64,000 nucleotides of DNA from a virus, in IMG/VR virus record IMGVR_UViG_3300035661_000038, positions 17,956 to 81,955 of that record; one strand, 5' to 3'. A program made the translations under genes and the position numbers. Below the pieces are notes generated by a model. The model had not been told where the DNA came from, ran no database searches, and saw nothing but the letters and a program-made list of their open reading frames with translations. Every line of letters starts with the position of its first letter. Within the stretch, counting starts at the first letter, position 1. Below are positions 33,150 to 40,771 of this stretch, one piece after another.

Positions 33150-33987
33150 CGGCCTTGACGTAATCGGCGATCGCCACGAACGCATCCGCGTCCGCCTCGA
33201 ACACCCGCTGAGCGAGGCTCGTGAAGATGGTCCGCTTCACCGCGAGCCCCGACGCGCACACCAGCTTGTGCTTCGCGAGCGCGTACCCGAGCTCGATGTA
33301 CGCGCCGCGCGAGGCCGTCACCGGCGCAAGGAACCACACGATGTCCGCGCGATCGATGCCGTCAGTGAGGTCGTTCGTCGCGCGGTGCACGCGCTCCTCG
33401 TCGGTGAGCATCGCGTCGCCGCCCTTGGCGATGCTCGCTTCGATGCCGTCGGTCCAGTCCACGGTGATCTCCACGCCGATGTCACGGAGCGCTTTGAGCC
33501 AGGCGCGCACCCGCACGAGCTCCAGCCCCGACCCCGCGACGTAGACCCGAAGCGCTCGCTCGCTCATCGGCCGACCATAGCGCACTGCGCGCCCCCCGAA
33601 CGCCGTCCAAGAAGAATCGTCGACCCGTCGCGCACCCTCACGCGCGATGGTTTCCGCCGTGCCCAGGTCCGTGGCCTTCCTCGCTGCGCCGCGGATGCGC
33701 TCGGCGCGCTTCGCAATCTTCTTCCTGAGCTCCGCAACGTCATTGCGGACAACGTGGCCCTCGTGATCCACCTTCAACCCGCACGGGCACGCGTCCGCGA
33801 ACCGTCGATAAAGCTCGTCGAAGCGCCGCGCCTCATCCTCGCGCCGCTCCTTCGCGCGCTTCCTCGCGGCCTTGGACCGCGCTTTGAGCCGAGCGACGAC
33901 ACGGCGCCCGGCATCGCGCTCAGCGCGCGCCTCTTCGAGCTCCTCGCGCAACCGCGCGATCACGTCCTCGGGGTCGCGCGCCGTCAC
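33130..33987 (-). CDS. Coiled-coil fused to nucleoside deoxyribosyltransferase-like domain
   Basis: 285 residues from GTG 33987 (GGAGGTGCC upstream; GTGA overlap with the previous stop). Residues 1-90 are a basic coiled coil (ARLREELEEARAERDAGRR) with a CPCG pair. Residues about 142-285 (RALRVYVAGSGLELVRVRAW; DRADIVWFLAPVTASRGAYI; LGYALA) resemble nucleoside 2-deoxyribosyltransferase/TIR-like folds, where the E of IELGYA is catalytic. An internal ATG (33567) has TATGGT 6 nt upstream and could make the second domain alone. Confidence 0.55.
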   Translation of the reverse strand: MTARDPEDVIARLREELEEARAERDAGRRVVARLKARSKAARKRAKERREDEARRFDELYRRFADACPCGLKVDHEGHVVRNDVAELRKKIAKRAERIRGAARKATDLGTAETIAREGARRVDDSSWTAFGGRAVRYGRPMSERALRVYVAGSGLELVRVRAWLKALRDIGVEITVDWTDGIEASIAKGGDAMLTDEERVHRATNDLTDGIDRADIVWFLAPVTASRGAYIELGYALAKHKLVCASGLAVKRTIFTSLAQRVFEADADAFVAIADYVKADGYAHA

Positions 33988-34169
33988 GGCACCTCCACGA
34001 CGCGCCACGCGCCTTCCAGGGCAACGATGAGCGCGGCCTGCTCGGCGTTCTCTCGCGTGGGGAACCGCGCGGCGTCCGCGCGCCGGCCCCAAAGATGGAG
34101 CGCGCTCCCGCACGCGTACTCGACGAGGCGCGGTTCACACGGGTCGTTCCGTTCGATCACGAAGGCCAT
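33984..34169 (-). CDS. Small hypothetical protein
   Basis: 61 residues from ATG 34169 (GGAGG 7 nt upstream). MAFVIERNDPCEPRLVEYAC, then an Ala-rich helix resembling small phage proteins that display a DUF-like FPTRENAEQAA block. Start overlaps the preceding 23-residue frame by TGATG. Confidence 0.5.
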   Translation of the reverse strand: MAFVIERNDPCEPRLVEYACGSALHLWGRRADAARFPTRENAEQAALIVALEGAWRVVEVP

Positions 34170-34240
34170 CAGCGCACCTCCGGGACAAACGCGAGGCGCT
34201 GCGGACGAGGAGCGGGCGAGGGGATGGGCGCTCGGGGCAT
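34169..34240 (-). CDS. Possible 23-residue peptide
   Basis: ATG 34240 to TGA 34169: MPRAPIPSPAPRPQRLAFVP and three more residues. Its stop overlaps the next ATG. It starts M-P-R-x-P like several replication proteins. Could be a coupling leader peptide. Confidence 0.3.
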   Translation of the reverse strand: MPRAPIPSPAPRPQRLAFVPEVR

Positions 34241-34335
34241 ACGCTCTCGATGCCGCGCGTGAGCGCGCCTGCGCCCCGAGGACGCGTCGAGGTGGGAGCG
34301 GACGACGGTTGCCCCGTCTGCGGGCGGCGGACGCG

Positions 34336-34458
34336 CTAGGCGGCCCGCTCGCGCGCCTCGCGGGCGCTCTTCTCGCGGTGGCACGAGATGCAAAGCGTCT
34401 GGAGGTTCGCGAGCCCGCCCGCGCCCCCGCGCCGTCCCTGCACCGCGGTCGATGCCAC
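34336..34458 (-). pseudogene. HNH endonuclease remnant
   Basis: A 40-codon frame from GTG 34458 encodes RRGGAGGLANLQTLCISCHREKSARE, which is the second half of an HNH nuclease: the G-G-..-L-N-L-Q-L-C..CH..K block. The first half, with the DH(H) metal ligands and the upstream CxxC, is absent. Palindrome copy 7 stands 5 nt before the start, exactly where the missing half would be. HNH genes next to terminase are usual in phages, so this looks like a truncated version. Confidence 0.55.
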
Positions 34459-34462
34459 TGAC

Positions 34463-34484
34463 GACCAAAAAGCGCCTTTTGGTC
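34463..34484. repeat. 22-bp palindrome, copy 7
   Basis: Core AGCGCC; one nt from the TGA at 34486, and 5 nt before the HNH remnant. Confidence 0.9.
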
Positions 34485-34485
34485 G

Positions 34486-34689
34486 TCAGTCACCCCGGCC
34501 TTCGCGCGCGGCCTTCTGGTGGGCCTTGAAGGCACGCTCGCCGATGGCCTTCTTGCGCAACCACACGGCCAGCGCCTTCGGGTCGTCGATGTCATCCTTG
34601 CCTTCGAGATCGCCAGCGAGCTTAGACGCGCCCTTCGACCTCGCCCACACCATCAGTCCCTTGTTCTGCTCAGGCACCGTCTTAGCCAT
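34486..34689 (-). CDS. Small charged protein
   Basis: 67 residues, MAKTVPEQNKGLMVWARSKG then an acidic patch and a basic helix (WLRKKAIGERAFKAHQKAAR). The layout resembles short phage proteins encoded after terminase. TAGTCT at 7 nt replaces a ribosome site. Confidence 0.55.
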   Translation of the reverse strand: MAKTVPEQNKGLMVWARSKGASKLAGDLEGKDDIDDPKALAVWLRKKAIGERAFKAHQKAAREGRGD

Positions 34690-34696
34690 GAGCCCG

Positions 34697-34702
34697 AGAC
34701 TA
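34697..34702 (-). promoter_or_regulatory. Late promoter -10 candidate (TAGTCT)
   Basis: Seven nt before ATG 34689; its TAG is the stop codon of the large terminase gene. Confidence 0.4.
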
Positions 34703-36445
34703 CCGCGCGAGCAGGTCGAACCCGAGCCCGCCGCCTGAGGGACCGGCGTTGCCCCCAGAGGGGATGCCGAGCTGGCGCGCGCGCTCGCGAGCCATGTAAA
34801 GCGCCATCAGCACGTCGTCAGTGTGGTTGGTCGGCGTGTAGTAGAGGCACGCGTCGACGAGGCGCTGGACCTGCGGATGGCACTTACCGTGCTGGTCGTT
34901 GGGGATGAGCCACGCGCCGTTGCGCATCTCGATGAAGAACGCGGGCACGCCCGTGTCCGGGTGAGCCTTGGCGCGTCCCGTCGTCAGCCCGTCGATGGGC
35001 ACGAGCTTGTTCTTGGCGCGCGTGAACTGCTTGATGAAGTCCTGCGCGGCGTTGTTCTCGACCATGACGAGCGGGTCGAACTCGCGCACGCGGTATTGCT
35101 CCCACTTGGCGATGATCTTGTCGACGATGGTAGGTCCGTCGAGCTGGCCGCAGTCGACGTCGAGCAGAAGCCGCGTCCCGTCGTCCCAAACCTCGAACGT
35201 CACGATCGCGGTGTCGTCGTGCTCCTCGCCGGGAGACACCGCGAGGTCGACGCCGATAACGCACCACTTCGCGCGCGCTGTCGGCTTCGATTGCAACGAA
35301 TAGATGCCCGCCTCGCGTGCAAGGCGCTTGGCGAGCTCGATCCACTCCACCTTGCACAACGCCGTATCGTCGTCGCGGCACACCTGGCACTGCACCCGAT
35401 TGAATTCGGCGGGGCTCTGCGTCCGGCGAAGGTTGTCGATGACGGCGACCGAGTGCCGCTCAGGCCACAGCGGCACCTGGTTGAGCGGATCGGGATCGTG
35501 CGCCGTCAAGCGCAGCGTACCCGTCGTCGCGCCGTCGACTCCGGGCACCTCGGGGCGCACGTGGGGGGCAATCTCGTCGTCGATGCCCCACGTGTCCGGC
35601 CCCTCGGTGCCGTCGAGATACTTCACGGGCGGCAGGCTGTACTTGATGCTCCCCAGAATCGACATCCGCAACGTCGGCCACCCCGCGCGCTCGGCGCGGT
35701 GGAGCAAGTCGTCGGGGTGCCACGCCGTGTTGAGCATCACCGCCTTGGCATCCGCGGGATCGAGACGCGCGAGCGCCGTGGAATCGATCCACGTGTGCAC
35801 CTTGTCGCGCTGCGCCTTGGTCGCGGTGTTGTCGCGCGTGAGGATGTCGTCGATGACGAGCCACTTGATGCGCTTGCCGGGGAGGCGCTTCGAGTCCATC
35901 CCGCACCCCATCAGCGACGGAGTGCGGATGCCATAAGGTCGGTCGACCACGAGCGAGTTGACCGTCCACGGCTCCCCCTTGCGCGTCGTGCGACGAAGGT
36001 CAGGGAAGACGAGCCGCAGCCGCGCGGAGGTCTCGATGTAGCTGCGCACCATCTGCAACGGGTCACGCGTCTGCGCCTCGGTGGCAGAAATGTACGCGGC
36101 ACGCGTGCTCGGATCGTTGCCGAGCATCCAAAGCGTGATCCCGCTCGCGGTGAACGTCTTGGCGAACCCGGGAGGCATGAAGATGACCGACTTCGAGTGC
36201 TTCTCGATGAAGTCGAGCATCACGCGCTGATGCGGCAGAACGCGTAGGTAGTCCTGGGTCATCTCGTCGCGGAGCACGAACTCAAAGAAGTCGACGAGGC
36301 TCGTGCGCGCGCGTTGGGCGCGACGAAGCACCGCCAGCCCCGCGCGCTTGGCGATCTCGGGATCAGTGAGCGGGGCGGGGTCGTCGGGCGGGAACAGGCG
36401 GGGCAAGCGCAAATCGTTCGCGGGGCTGGTCATCGTGTCGCGCAT
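34700..36445 (-). CDS. terL: Terminase large subunit
   Basis: 581 residues. The ATPase part has a deviant Walker A (FMPPGFAKTFTASGI, about 90) and Walker B (KWLVIDDIL, about 190); RNase H-like nuclease motifs follow (CVIGVDLAVSPG about 425, and VMVENNAAQDFI about 495). It packages DNA into the procapsid through the portal and cuts the concatemer. ATG 36445 is preferred: TAGCCT lies 7 nt upstream, as for other late genes; ATG 36433 is an alternative. The small subunit gene is 1.5 kb upstream. Confidence 0.85.
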   Translation of the reverse strand: MRDTMTSPANDLRLPRLFPPDDPAPLTDPEIAKRAGLAVLRRAQRARTSLVDFFEFVLRDEMTQDYLRVLPHQRVMLDFIEKHSKSVIFMPPGFAKTFTASGITLWMLGNDPSTRAAYISATEAQTRDPLQMVRSYIETSARLRLVFPDLRRTTRKGEPWTVNSLVVDRPYGIRTPSLMGCGMDSKRLPGKRIKWLVIDDILTRDNTATKAQRDKVHTWIDSTALARLDPADAKAVMLNTAWHPDDLLHRAERAGWPTLRMSILGSIKYSLPPVKYLDGTEGPDTWGIDDEIAPHVRPEVPGVDGATTGTLRLTAHDPDPLNQVPLWPERHSVAVIDNLRRTQSPAEFNRVQCQVCRDDDTALCKVEWIELAKRLAREAGIYSLQSKPTARAKWCVIGVDLAVSPGEEHDDTAIVTFEVWDDGTRLLLDVDCGQLDGPTIVDKIIAKWEQYRVREFDPLVMVENNAAQDFIKQFTRAKNKLVPIDGLTTGRAKAHPDTGVPAFFIEMRNGAWLIPNDQHGKCHPQVQRLVDACLYYTPTNHTDDVLMALYMARERARQLGIPSGGNAGPSGGGLGFDLLAR

Positions 36446-36452
36446 GACCGTG

Positions 36453-36458
36453 AGGCTA
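36453..36458 (-). promoter_or_regulatory. Late promoter -10 candidate (TAGCCT)
   Basis: Seven nt before ATG 36445 and 5 nt from palindrome copy 8, so a protein bound to the palindrome would cover the -35 region. Confidence 0.45.
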
Positions 36459-36462
36459 CACC

Positions 36463-36484
36463 GACCAAAAAGCGCCTTTTGGTC
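36463..36484. repeat. 22-bp palindrome, copy 8
   Basis: Core AGCGCC. It sits between the stop at 36486 and the terminase promoter candidate. Confidence 0.9.
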
Positions 36485-36485
36485 G

Positions 36486-36692
36486 TCAGCCGCCGCGCGC
36501 GAGCTCGTAGAGTGCGTCGAGTCCCGCCCGGGCGTCGCCGTCGCAGAAGATCGCCCGCTGCACCGTCGCCACAAGCTCGGCAGCCCTCGCCTCTCGCGCC
36601 TCTCGCGCGAGCCGGGCGCGCGTCGGGTGGCGACACCCCTCGCAACACGGCGACGTCCGCCCCGAGAACACGATCGTCGAGGGCGAGCTCAC
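36486..36692 (-). CDS. Small Cys-containing protein
   Basis: 68 residues with CCEGC near residue 16 and a later Cys; helical second half (RLAREAREARAAELVATVQR). Overlaps the preceding zinc-ribbon gene by 4 nt. A zinc-binding knuckle is possible. Unknown family. Confidence 0.5.
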   Translation of the reverse strand: MSSPSTIVFSGRTSPCCEGCRHPTRARLAREAREARAAELVATVQRAIFCDGDARAGLDALYELARGG

Positions 36693-36919
36693 GGCAGCTC
36701 CGAGAGCGACGGCGCGACGATGGTCTCATCGCTCGTCATCCACGAGACGATGCGAATGACCTGGCCGCACTCGGTGCACTCGACGATGCGCTGCTCCCCC
36801 TCGCCGTACGAGACGGCGTAGACGCACTTGCGGCACCCGGGACACAACGTCTCAGGCTTCACGCCCATCGCGTCGAGCGTCTCAACGGCCGCGGCGATAA
36901 GCGACGGCGACGGCTTCAC
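36689..36919 (-). CDS. Zinc-ribbon protein
   Basis: 76 residues with CPGC (about 26) and CTEC (about 48), a classic two-knuckle zinc ribbon, after an N-terminal helix. It overlaps the MazG-like gene by 4 nt. Probably binds nucleic acid or RNA polymerase; no specific family. Confidence 0.6.
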   Translation of the reverse strand: MKPSPSLIAAAVETLDAMGVKPETLCPGCRKCVYAVSYGEGEQRIVECTECGQVIRIVSWMTSDETIVAPSLSELP

Positions 36920-37869
36920 GACCGGCCTCGCTGCCGCGCTTCGCGCTCCTCAACCAACCGTTGCGCGATGTCGCGACACCTAATCGTCTCGCGACCGAAG
37001 CAGTGGGTGTTGCACAGCTCACACTCGCACTCGATCGGGTGAGCGCGAGTCGCGGCGTCGGCGATGACCCGGAGGCACGCGGAGCACGTCCCCGTCTCAG
37101 GCCGGGGACCGACAGGTGACGGGTCGGTGCCCGCCTCCAACGCCGTCAGCTCCGCCGCAAGGAGCACCGGCAGCGCCTTGGTCACCGCGTCGGGCACCGC
37201 CCGCGCCACAACATCGGTGGTGCTCGCGCGGCACCGCCCCGCGTCGCCGATCGGTTGATAGAGCGACACCGCCCATACGATCTGCTTACGGTCGAGCGGT
37301 GGGCGCACGAGTACTCGAACCGAGCCCTCGCGCGCGACGAACGCCGCGAACTCGTCGCGCATCGCCGGCGTCAAGCGCACGGCGAACGGCTGCCCGGAAA
37401 TGTAAACCGAGATCCAGTCGTCATCGGGGCGCGGACGCCCGAGCACCTCCGCGTCGATCGCCGGGTCGAGGCCGGCACGCGACTCCGCGCGCGGGCTCGC
37501 GATGCCCTCGTGGACCTCGGCCGCGCGGCGCGCCACCCACGTCGCCTTCGGAATGGCATAGATGCGCGTGAGCTCGGCATCCAAGAGGTCCGACGCACGC
37601 ACGCCGACCGCCGAGCAGTAGGCAAGAAGCGTCACCGCCACGGCGCCCGCTTCCTCAAGCGGGTCGCCCGGCGGTCGCCCGTAAACGCGCTTCACGACGG
37701 CCTCGACGACGGCCGATGAGAGGTGCTCCGCTTGAGCAAGCTCGACGGCCTCTTCGACGAGCCGGACGATGCGTTCGGCGCGGTCACGCGCGAGCCCCTC
37801 ACCGAACGTCTCGCACACCCACGCATGGAGCCGCTCCTGTTCGCGGTCCAGATCCAAGGTCTCACTCAT
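36916..37869 (-). CDS. MazG-like NTP pyrophosphohydrolase
   Basis: 317 residues. The N-terminal 120 carry IVRLVEEAVELAQAE and LEEAGAVAVTLLAYC, matching the EExxE...ExxD-like helices of MazG/dUTPase-superfamily enzymes, though the last block has Val-Ala rather than ExxD. The C-terminal 60 residues contain a Cys-rich cluster (CSACL, CECELCNTHC), likely a zinc site. It would hydrolyse (d)NTPs or alarmones during infection. The middle 100 residues are unassigned. Confidence 0.6.
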   Translation of the reverse strand: MSETLDLDREQERLHAWVCETFGEGLARDRAERIVRLVEEAVELAQAEHLSSAVVEAVVKRVYGRPPGDPLEEAGAVAVTLLAYCSAVGVRASDLLDAELTRIYAIPKATWVARRAAEVHEGIASPRAESRAGLDPAIDAEVLGRPRPDDDWISVYISGQPFAVRLTPAMRDEFAAFVAREGSVRVLVRPPLDRKQIVWAVSLYQPIGDAGRCRASTTDVVARAVPDAVTKALPVLLAAELTALEAGTDPSPVGPRPETGTCSACLRVIADAATRAHPIECECELCNTHCFGRETIRCRDIAQRLVEEREARQRGRS

Positions 37870-38009
37870 CGCTGTCTCTCCGGCTTTTCACCAACCAACA
37901 TCGACAACGCGCCGAACACGCACCGCCTCGTCCGACCGCGCAAGTCAGTCCGGTGAACGACTTCGATCACCACGCCGAGGACGATGCCGCGCGGGTCACT
38001 CAGCAGCAT
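37866..38009 (-). CDS. Small protein linking terminase and MazG genes
   Basis: 47 residues (MLLSDPRGIVLGVVIEVVHR and a basic end). ATG 38009 lies inside the last codons of the small terminase gene, and the stop overlaps the next ATG by 4 nt. Third positions are G/C-rich. Hydrophobic first half; function unknown. Confidence 0.55.
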   Translation of the reverse strand: MLLSDPRGIVLGVVIEVVHRTDLRGRTRRCVFGALSMLVGEKPERQR

Positions 38010-38592
38010 CGTCCTCACGCGCAGCTACCCGCGCCGCGAGCTCTACCGGCGCCACCGCCAATGCGTCGTAGGCGCGCGCCTTGGCGTCGCGCTCCGCGTC
38101 CTCGCGAAGAAGCGCCTGGATCTCGTCCTCGCTCATCTCGCCGAGCACCGCCGTGACCGACTGCGCGATGGCGACCGCCGCTTTGACCTCGACCTGCTGC
38201 GGGGCGAGATCGCCAGCGATCTCAGCGGAGAGCTTCTCCAGCGTCGCCACCGCACTCCACTTCTTCTCCGCTGTCGCCTTCTGGATCTGCGTCTGGATGC
38301 GACGCAACCGCCGCTCTTTGCGCAGCCCCAAGGCCATCTCACCCTCGCGGATCCACACCGTGTGGATCCGCTGAATGAGCGTATCGACGCGCGACTTGGT
38401 GATGCGGTAGCCGATGCCACCCGCCTGCGGATCTCGCTCCGAGAGGCGCGCGATCGTCGAGGCGTCGAGCCCCTGGACGTACAGCTGCTCGACCCACGCG
38501 CGTTGCGCGCGAGCCTCCGCGGCGGTGAACTTTTTCCGCGCGTAGGCCCGTTTTTTCTGCGGCTGCGGAGGGCGAATGGGGGTTCGCGGCAT
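37996..38592 (-). CDS. terS: Terminase small subunit
   Basis: 198 residues from ATG 38592. A basic Pro/Lys-rich N-terminus (MPRTPIRPPQPQKKRAYARK) precedes a helix-turn-helix-like region (YVQGLDASTIARLSERDPQA), then a long helix and an acidic C-terminus ending EDDAAE. This layout fits small terminases, which recognise the packaging site and recruit the large subunit. An A10 run and a TATAAA hexamer stand just upstream. Confidence 0.65.
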   Translation of the reverse strand: MPRTPIRPPQPQKKRAYARKKFTAAEARAQRAWVEQLYVQGLDASTIARLSERDPQAGGIGYRITKSRVDTLIQRIHTVWIREGEMALGLRKERRLRRIQTQIQKATAEKKWSAVATLEKLSAEIAGDLAPQQVEVKAAVAIAQSVTAVLGEMSEDEIQALLREDAERDAKARAYDALAVAPVELAARVAAREDDAAE

Positions 38593-38597
38593 GTTAC

Positions 38598-38613
38598 TTT
38601 TTTTTTTATAGGA
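38598..38613 (-). promoter_or_regulatory. A10 tract and TATAAA before small terminase
   Basis: On the minus strand CCTAT is followed by ten A residues and GTAAC before the ATG. It contains a TATAAA that could be a -10, and is also a slippage-prone homopolymer located where two coding frames meet. Confidence 0.4.
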
Positions 38614-38649
38614 GCACGTGCATCTGTGCGGCGTCGAGCGCACGTCGAG

Positions 38650-38768
38650 GTTGAACGCTGCCGCACGGGGCGCATCGCCACGGAGCACGAGAGGCTCTCG
38701 GCGAGATCGTCGTCGAACCGATCGAGCTTGCGCTTCGACAGCCGCTCCTGTCGCTCCAGGTCCTTCAC
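38650..38768 (-). CDS. Frame upstream of small terminase, possibly fused by frameshift
   Basis: GTG 38768 overlaps the previous stop (GTGA) and opens VKDLERQERLSKRKLDRFDD, clearly protein-like. This frame stays open far into the terminase gene in a different phase, but G/C third positions switch to the terminase phase near 38650. A -1 shift at or before the A10 run would fuse it to the small terminase as an N-terminal helical extension. Without that, it is a short gene of unclear end. Confidence 0.35.
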
Positions 38769-39025
38769 GCGCGAGTCGATGCCTTCGTGAGCCGCGCGAC
38801 GACTCGCGGCACGCTCCGCTCCGCTTCATCGGGGCTCGCCGCGTAGATGCAGATCGCCCGGGTCGGCGAGACAGTGAGGAAGTGCTGCATCAGGCGCGTC
38901 GCCTCACCCGAGGGGGCAACGCGGATGTAGTGGGGCGGGAGGCGTCGACCGCCCAGGTACGGGTGAAGGTGGAGCTCGCCTGTCGAGAGCACCACGACCG
39001 CGCCGACCACCTCGATCCGACTCAT
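38765..39025 (-). CDS. Hypothetical protein
   Basis: 86 residues, MSRIEVVGAVVVLSTGELHLH and a folded alpha/beta remainder. It overlaps both neighbours by 4 nt. I do not recognise the family. Confidence 0.55.
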   Translation of the reverse strand: MSRIEVVGAVVVLSTGELHLHPYLGGRRLPPHYIRVAPSGEATRLMQHFLTVSPTRAICIYAASPDEAERSVPRVVARLTKASTRA

Positions 39026-39402
39026 CGGGGGAGCTCCCGCCTCGGGTCGCGACCAAAAGGCGCTTTTTGGTCGTCGGCGAGGAGCCCTCCAGAGGCGCTA
39101 GGAAGCGCCGGGGAGTCCGGACGGGTAGACGGACGTCCGGCGCCCGAAAACGCCTCCACGTGCCCAAAGAACGCCGCGGCGGCGGCGTCGTGCTCCACGG
39201 CCGCAATTCGGTAAGCCTCTGCCCGCCCAAGCACCCGGTAGCGCGCCATCTGCTCCGAGCGAATCACCCGCATCCACTGCTCGCGGCGCGCGTCGGCGCA
39301 GAGCTCGGCGCGCATCGAGGCGCTCAGGAACCAATCCGACGCCACGAGGACATTCGACGTCACCGAGACCATCGCCAACACGACCAACCAACCCGGGATC
39401 AT
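39022..39402 (-). CDS. Single-span membrane protein
   Basis: 126 residues from ATG 39402 (GAGG upstream). The N-terminal MIPGWLVVLAMVSVTSNVLV is a transmembrane or signal-anchor helix; the rest is helical and charged. Palindrome copy 9 is translated in frame near the end (ADDQKAPFGRD). Its stop overlaps the next ATG (ATGA). A lysis-related role, for example holin- or inner-spanin-like, is possible but not shown. Confidence 0.5.
   Translation of the reverse strand: MIPGWLVVLAMVSVTSNVLVASDWFLSASMRAELCADARREQWMRVIRSEQMARYRVLGRAEAYRIAAVEHDAAAAAFFGHVEAFSGAGRPSTRPDSPALPSASGGLLADDQKAPFGRDPRRELPR
39051..39072. repeat. 22-bp palindrome, copy 9
   Basis: Core GGCGCT. Lies inside a reading frame, contributing DDQKAPFGR near its C-terminus. 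Confidence 0.9.
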
Positions 39403-39413
39403 CGTCGCAACCT

Positions 39414-39674
39414 CTACCGCGACCACGCGCCCGAGCTCACCGCCGCGCGCATCGCGTCCTTCGCCATCTCCACGACGCACTCGTCCCATAGCTTCCCGCG
39501 AAGCGCGCGCACGAATCGCGCATCCACGCTCCACTCCCCCTCGACGCGGGCAGCGTGCGGCAGGTCCACGAGCCTCACTCTCACGCGCACCCGCCGCCGC
39601 CCTTCGCGTGCCGCCCCGAGCTCCCACCGGAGCACCGACCGGGACAACCTCACCTCGCCGCGCTCAACGTCCAT
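39414..39674 (-). CDS. Hypothetical protein
   Basis: 86 residues from ATG 39674 (MDVERGEVRLSRSVLRWELG), beta-like first half and helical end with Trp and Cys. The frame extends upstream to a GTG at 39710, but the coupled small gene there favours the ATG. Unknown family. Confidence 0.5.
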   Translation of the reverse strand: MDVERGEVRLSRSVLRWELGAAREGRRRVRVRVRLVDLPHAARVEGEWSVDARFVRALRGKLWDECVVEMAKDAMRAAVSSGAWSR

Positions 39675-39765
39675 CCACCGTCGATGCCGCGGAAACCGCT
39701 TCGAAACCACACGAGCAATCGAGCGCCGTCTGCGCGTTGCGCACGTGGAGCTCGTAGTCGTTCAC
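39664..39765 (-). CDS. Small CxCG protein
   Basis: 33 residues from GTG 39765 (VNDYELHVRNAQTALDCSCG and 13 more), overlapping the previous stop by GTGA and the next gene by 11 nt. The CSCG is half of a zinc knuckle. Too short for the usual gene finder, but the coupling supports translation. Confidence 0.45.
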   Translation of the reverse strand: MNDYELHVRNAQTALDCSCGFEAVSAASTVDGR

Positions 39766-40319
39766 GACGCGCCGCCCTTCGCGCGCGCGAGCTCGTCGCG
39801 CTTGGCGATTGCGGCCGCCTCACTCTGGACGCGCTGCTGCTTCTGCCAGAGCACCGCCGCCTCTTCGCCCTTCGTGTCGACGATGTCCTCATAAGCGTTC
39901 ACGTGATCGAGGCACGCGCGAAGCGACGGACAGAACGCCGCGCGTCGTGGGAACCCCGGACCCTTGCGGAACCACGCCACGCACACGAGGTCGGCGAGCG
40001 GGCCGGGCGCGCCGATGGCGATTTGGATGCCGGCGCCGACGCGATCGCGCGTGCGAATGAAGTAGTGGTCGACATCCTCGCGGTGTTGGTCGATGAGGTG
40101 GTCGAGCTCGCGCGGCAGCCCGGTGCCCGGGATCGCCGCGTCCACGTCGTCGCCCTTCACGCGCGCCGGCGAGCTCGTCCCACGCACGTCGAGCGAGCCG
40201 TCAGCGCGCGCCGTCAGCGTGTAGCCCCCGGGCACGTCAGTCACATCCACGATCCCACCAGACGGGTCACGCACCGCCGGAGCATCCTCGTTCATCGCTT
40301 TCATCGGAATTCTGGCCAT
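39762..40319 (-). CDS. Hypothetical protein
   Basis: 185 residues, MARIPMKAMNEDAPAVRD at the start (the shared M-A-R-x-P pattern), beta-rich first third (GGYTLTARADGSLDVRG), helical last third. GGGAGAGACC precedes the ATG. Early/replication-side gene of unknown function. Confidence 0.5.
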   Translation of the reverse strand: MARIPMKAMNEDAPAVRDPSGGIVDVTDVPGGYTLTARADGSLDVRGTSSPARVKGDDVDAAIPGTGLPRELDHLIDQHREDVDHYFIRTRDRVGAGIQIAIGAPGPLADLVCVAWFRKGPGFPRRAAFCPSLRACLDHVNAYEDIVDTKGEEAAVLWQKQQRVQSEAAAIAKRDELARAKGGAS

Positions 40320-40331
40320 CGGTCTCTCCCT

Positions 40332-40556
40332 TCAACAGAACCGGCGCTTGAACCCTTGCGAGCGCCGACGTTTGGCGCGCTGGCGCGCCTTGATGTGGTG
40401 ACGGGCGATGTGCCCGCCGGGTCCTTGGTCGTCACCGACGACGCGGTAGACAGCGCGCGCCGGGTGGCGCTCACACGCAATCGCATAAGCGTCGGCGTAC
40501 GTCGCCGCCGCGATGGTGTCGCGCATGCCGTCAGTGAACTCGACACGCCAGATCAT
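40332..40556 (-). CDS. Hypothetical basic protein
   Basis: 74 residues from ATG 40556, overlapping the membrane gene by 4 nt. Folded start (MIWRVEFTDGMRDTIAAATY) and a strongly basic end (KARQRAKRRRSQGFKRR), likely nucleic-acid binding. Confidence 0.55.
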   Translation of the reverse strand: MIWRVEFTDGMRDTIAAATYADAYAIACERHPARAVYRVVGDDQGPGGHIARHHIKARQRAKRRRSQGFKRRFC

Positions 40557-40771
40557 CGCCCCCTCCGTCGCGCGAACGCCGCATCGCTCTCGCCGACGAA
40601 ACGCCGGTTGGCCTTGTCGACGCACTTGAAGCCGATGGCGCCGGCGAGGAGCGCGGCACGATACGACTGCCGGGCGCCGTACCGCCGCTCGTCTGCGCGA
40701 CCAGCGATGTAGCCAAATACGAGGCAGAGGAACGCGATCCCGATCCACACGATCTCAACGAGCTCGGCCAT
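40553..40771 (-). CDS. Small membrane protein
   Basis: 72 residues with one transmembrane segment (IVWIGIAFLCLVFGYIAG, about 7-24) followed by a basic cytoplasmic tail. ATG 40771 overlaps the helicase stop by one base. Possibly a membrane-associated early protein. Confidence 0.55.
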   Translation of the reverse strand: MAELVEIVWIGIAFLCLVFGYIAGRADERRYGARQSYRAALLAGAIGFKCVDKANRRFVGESDAAFARRRGR

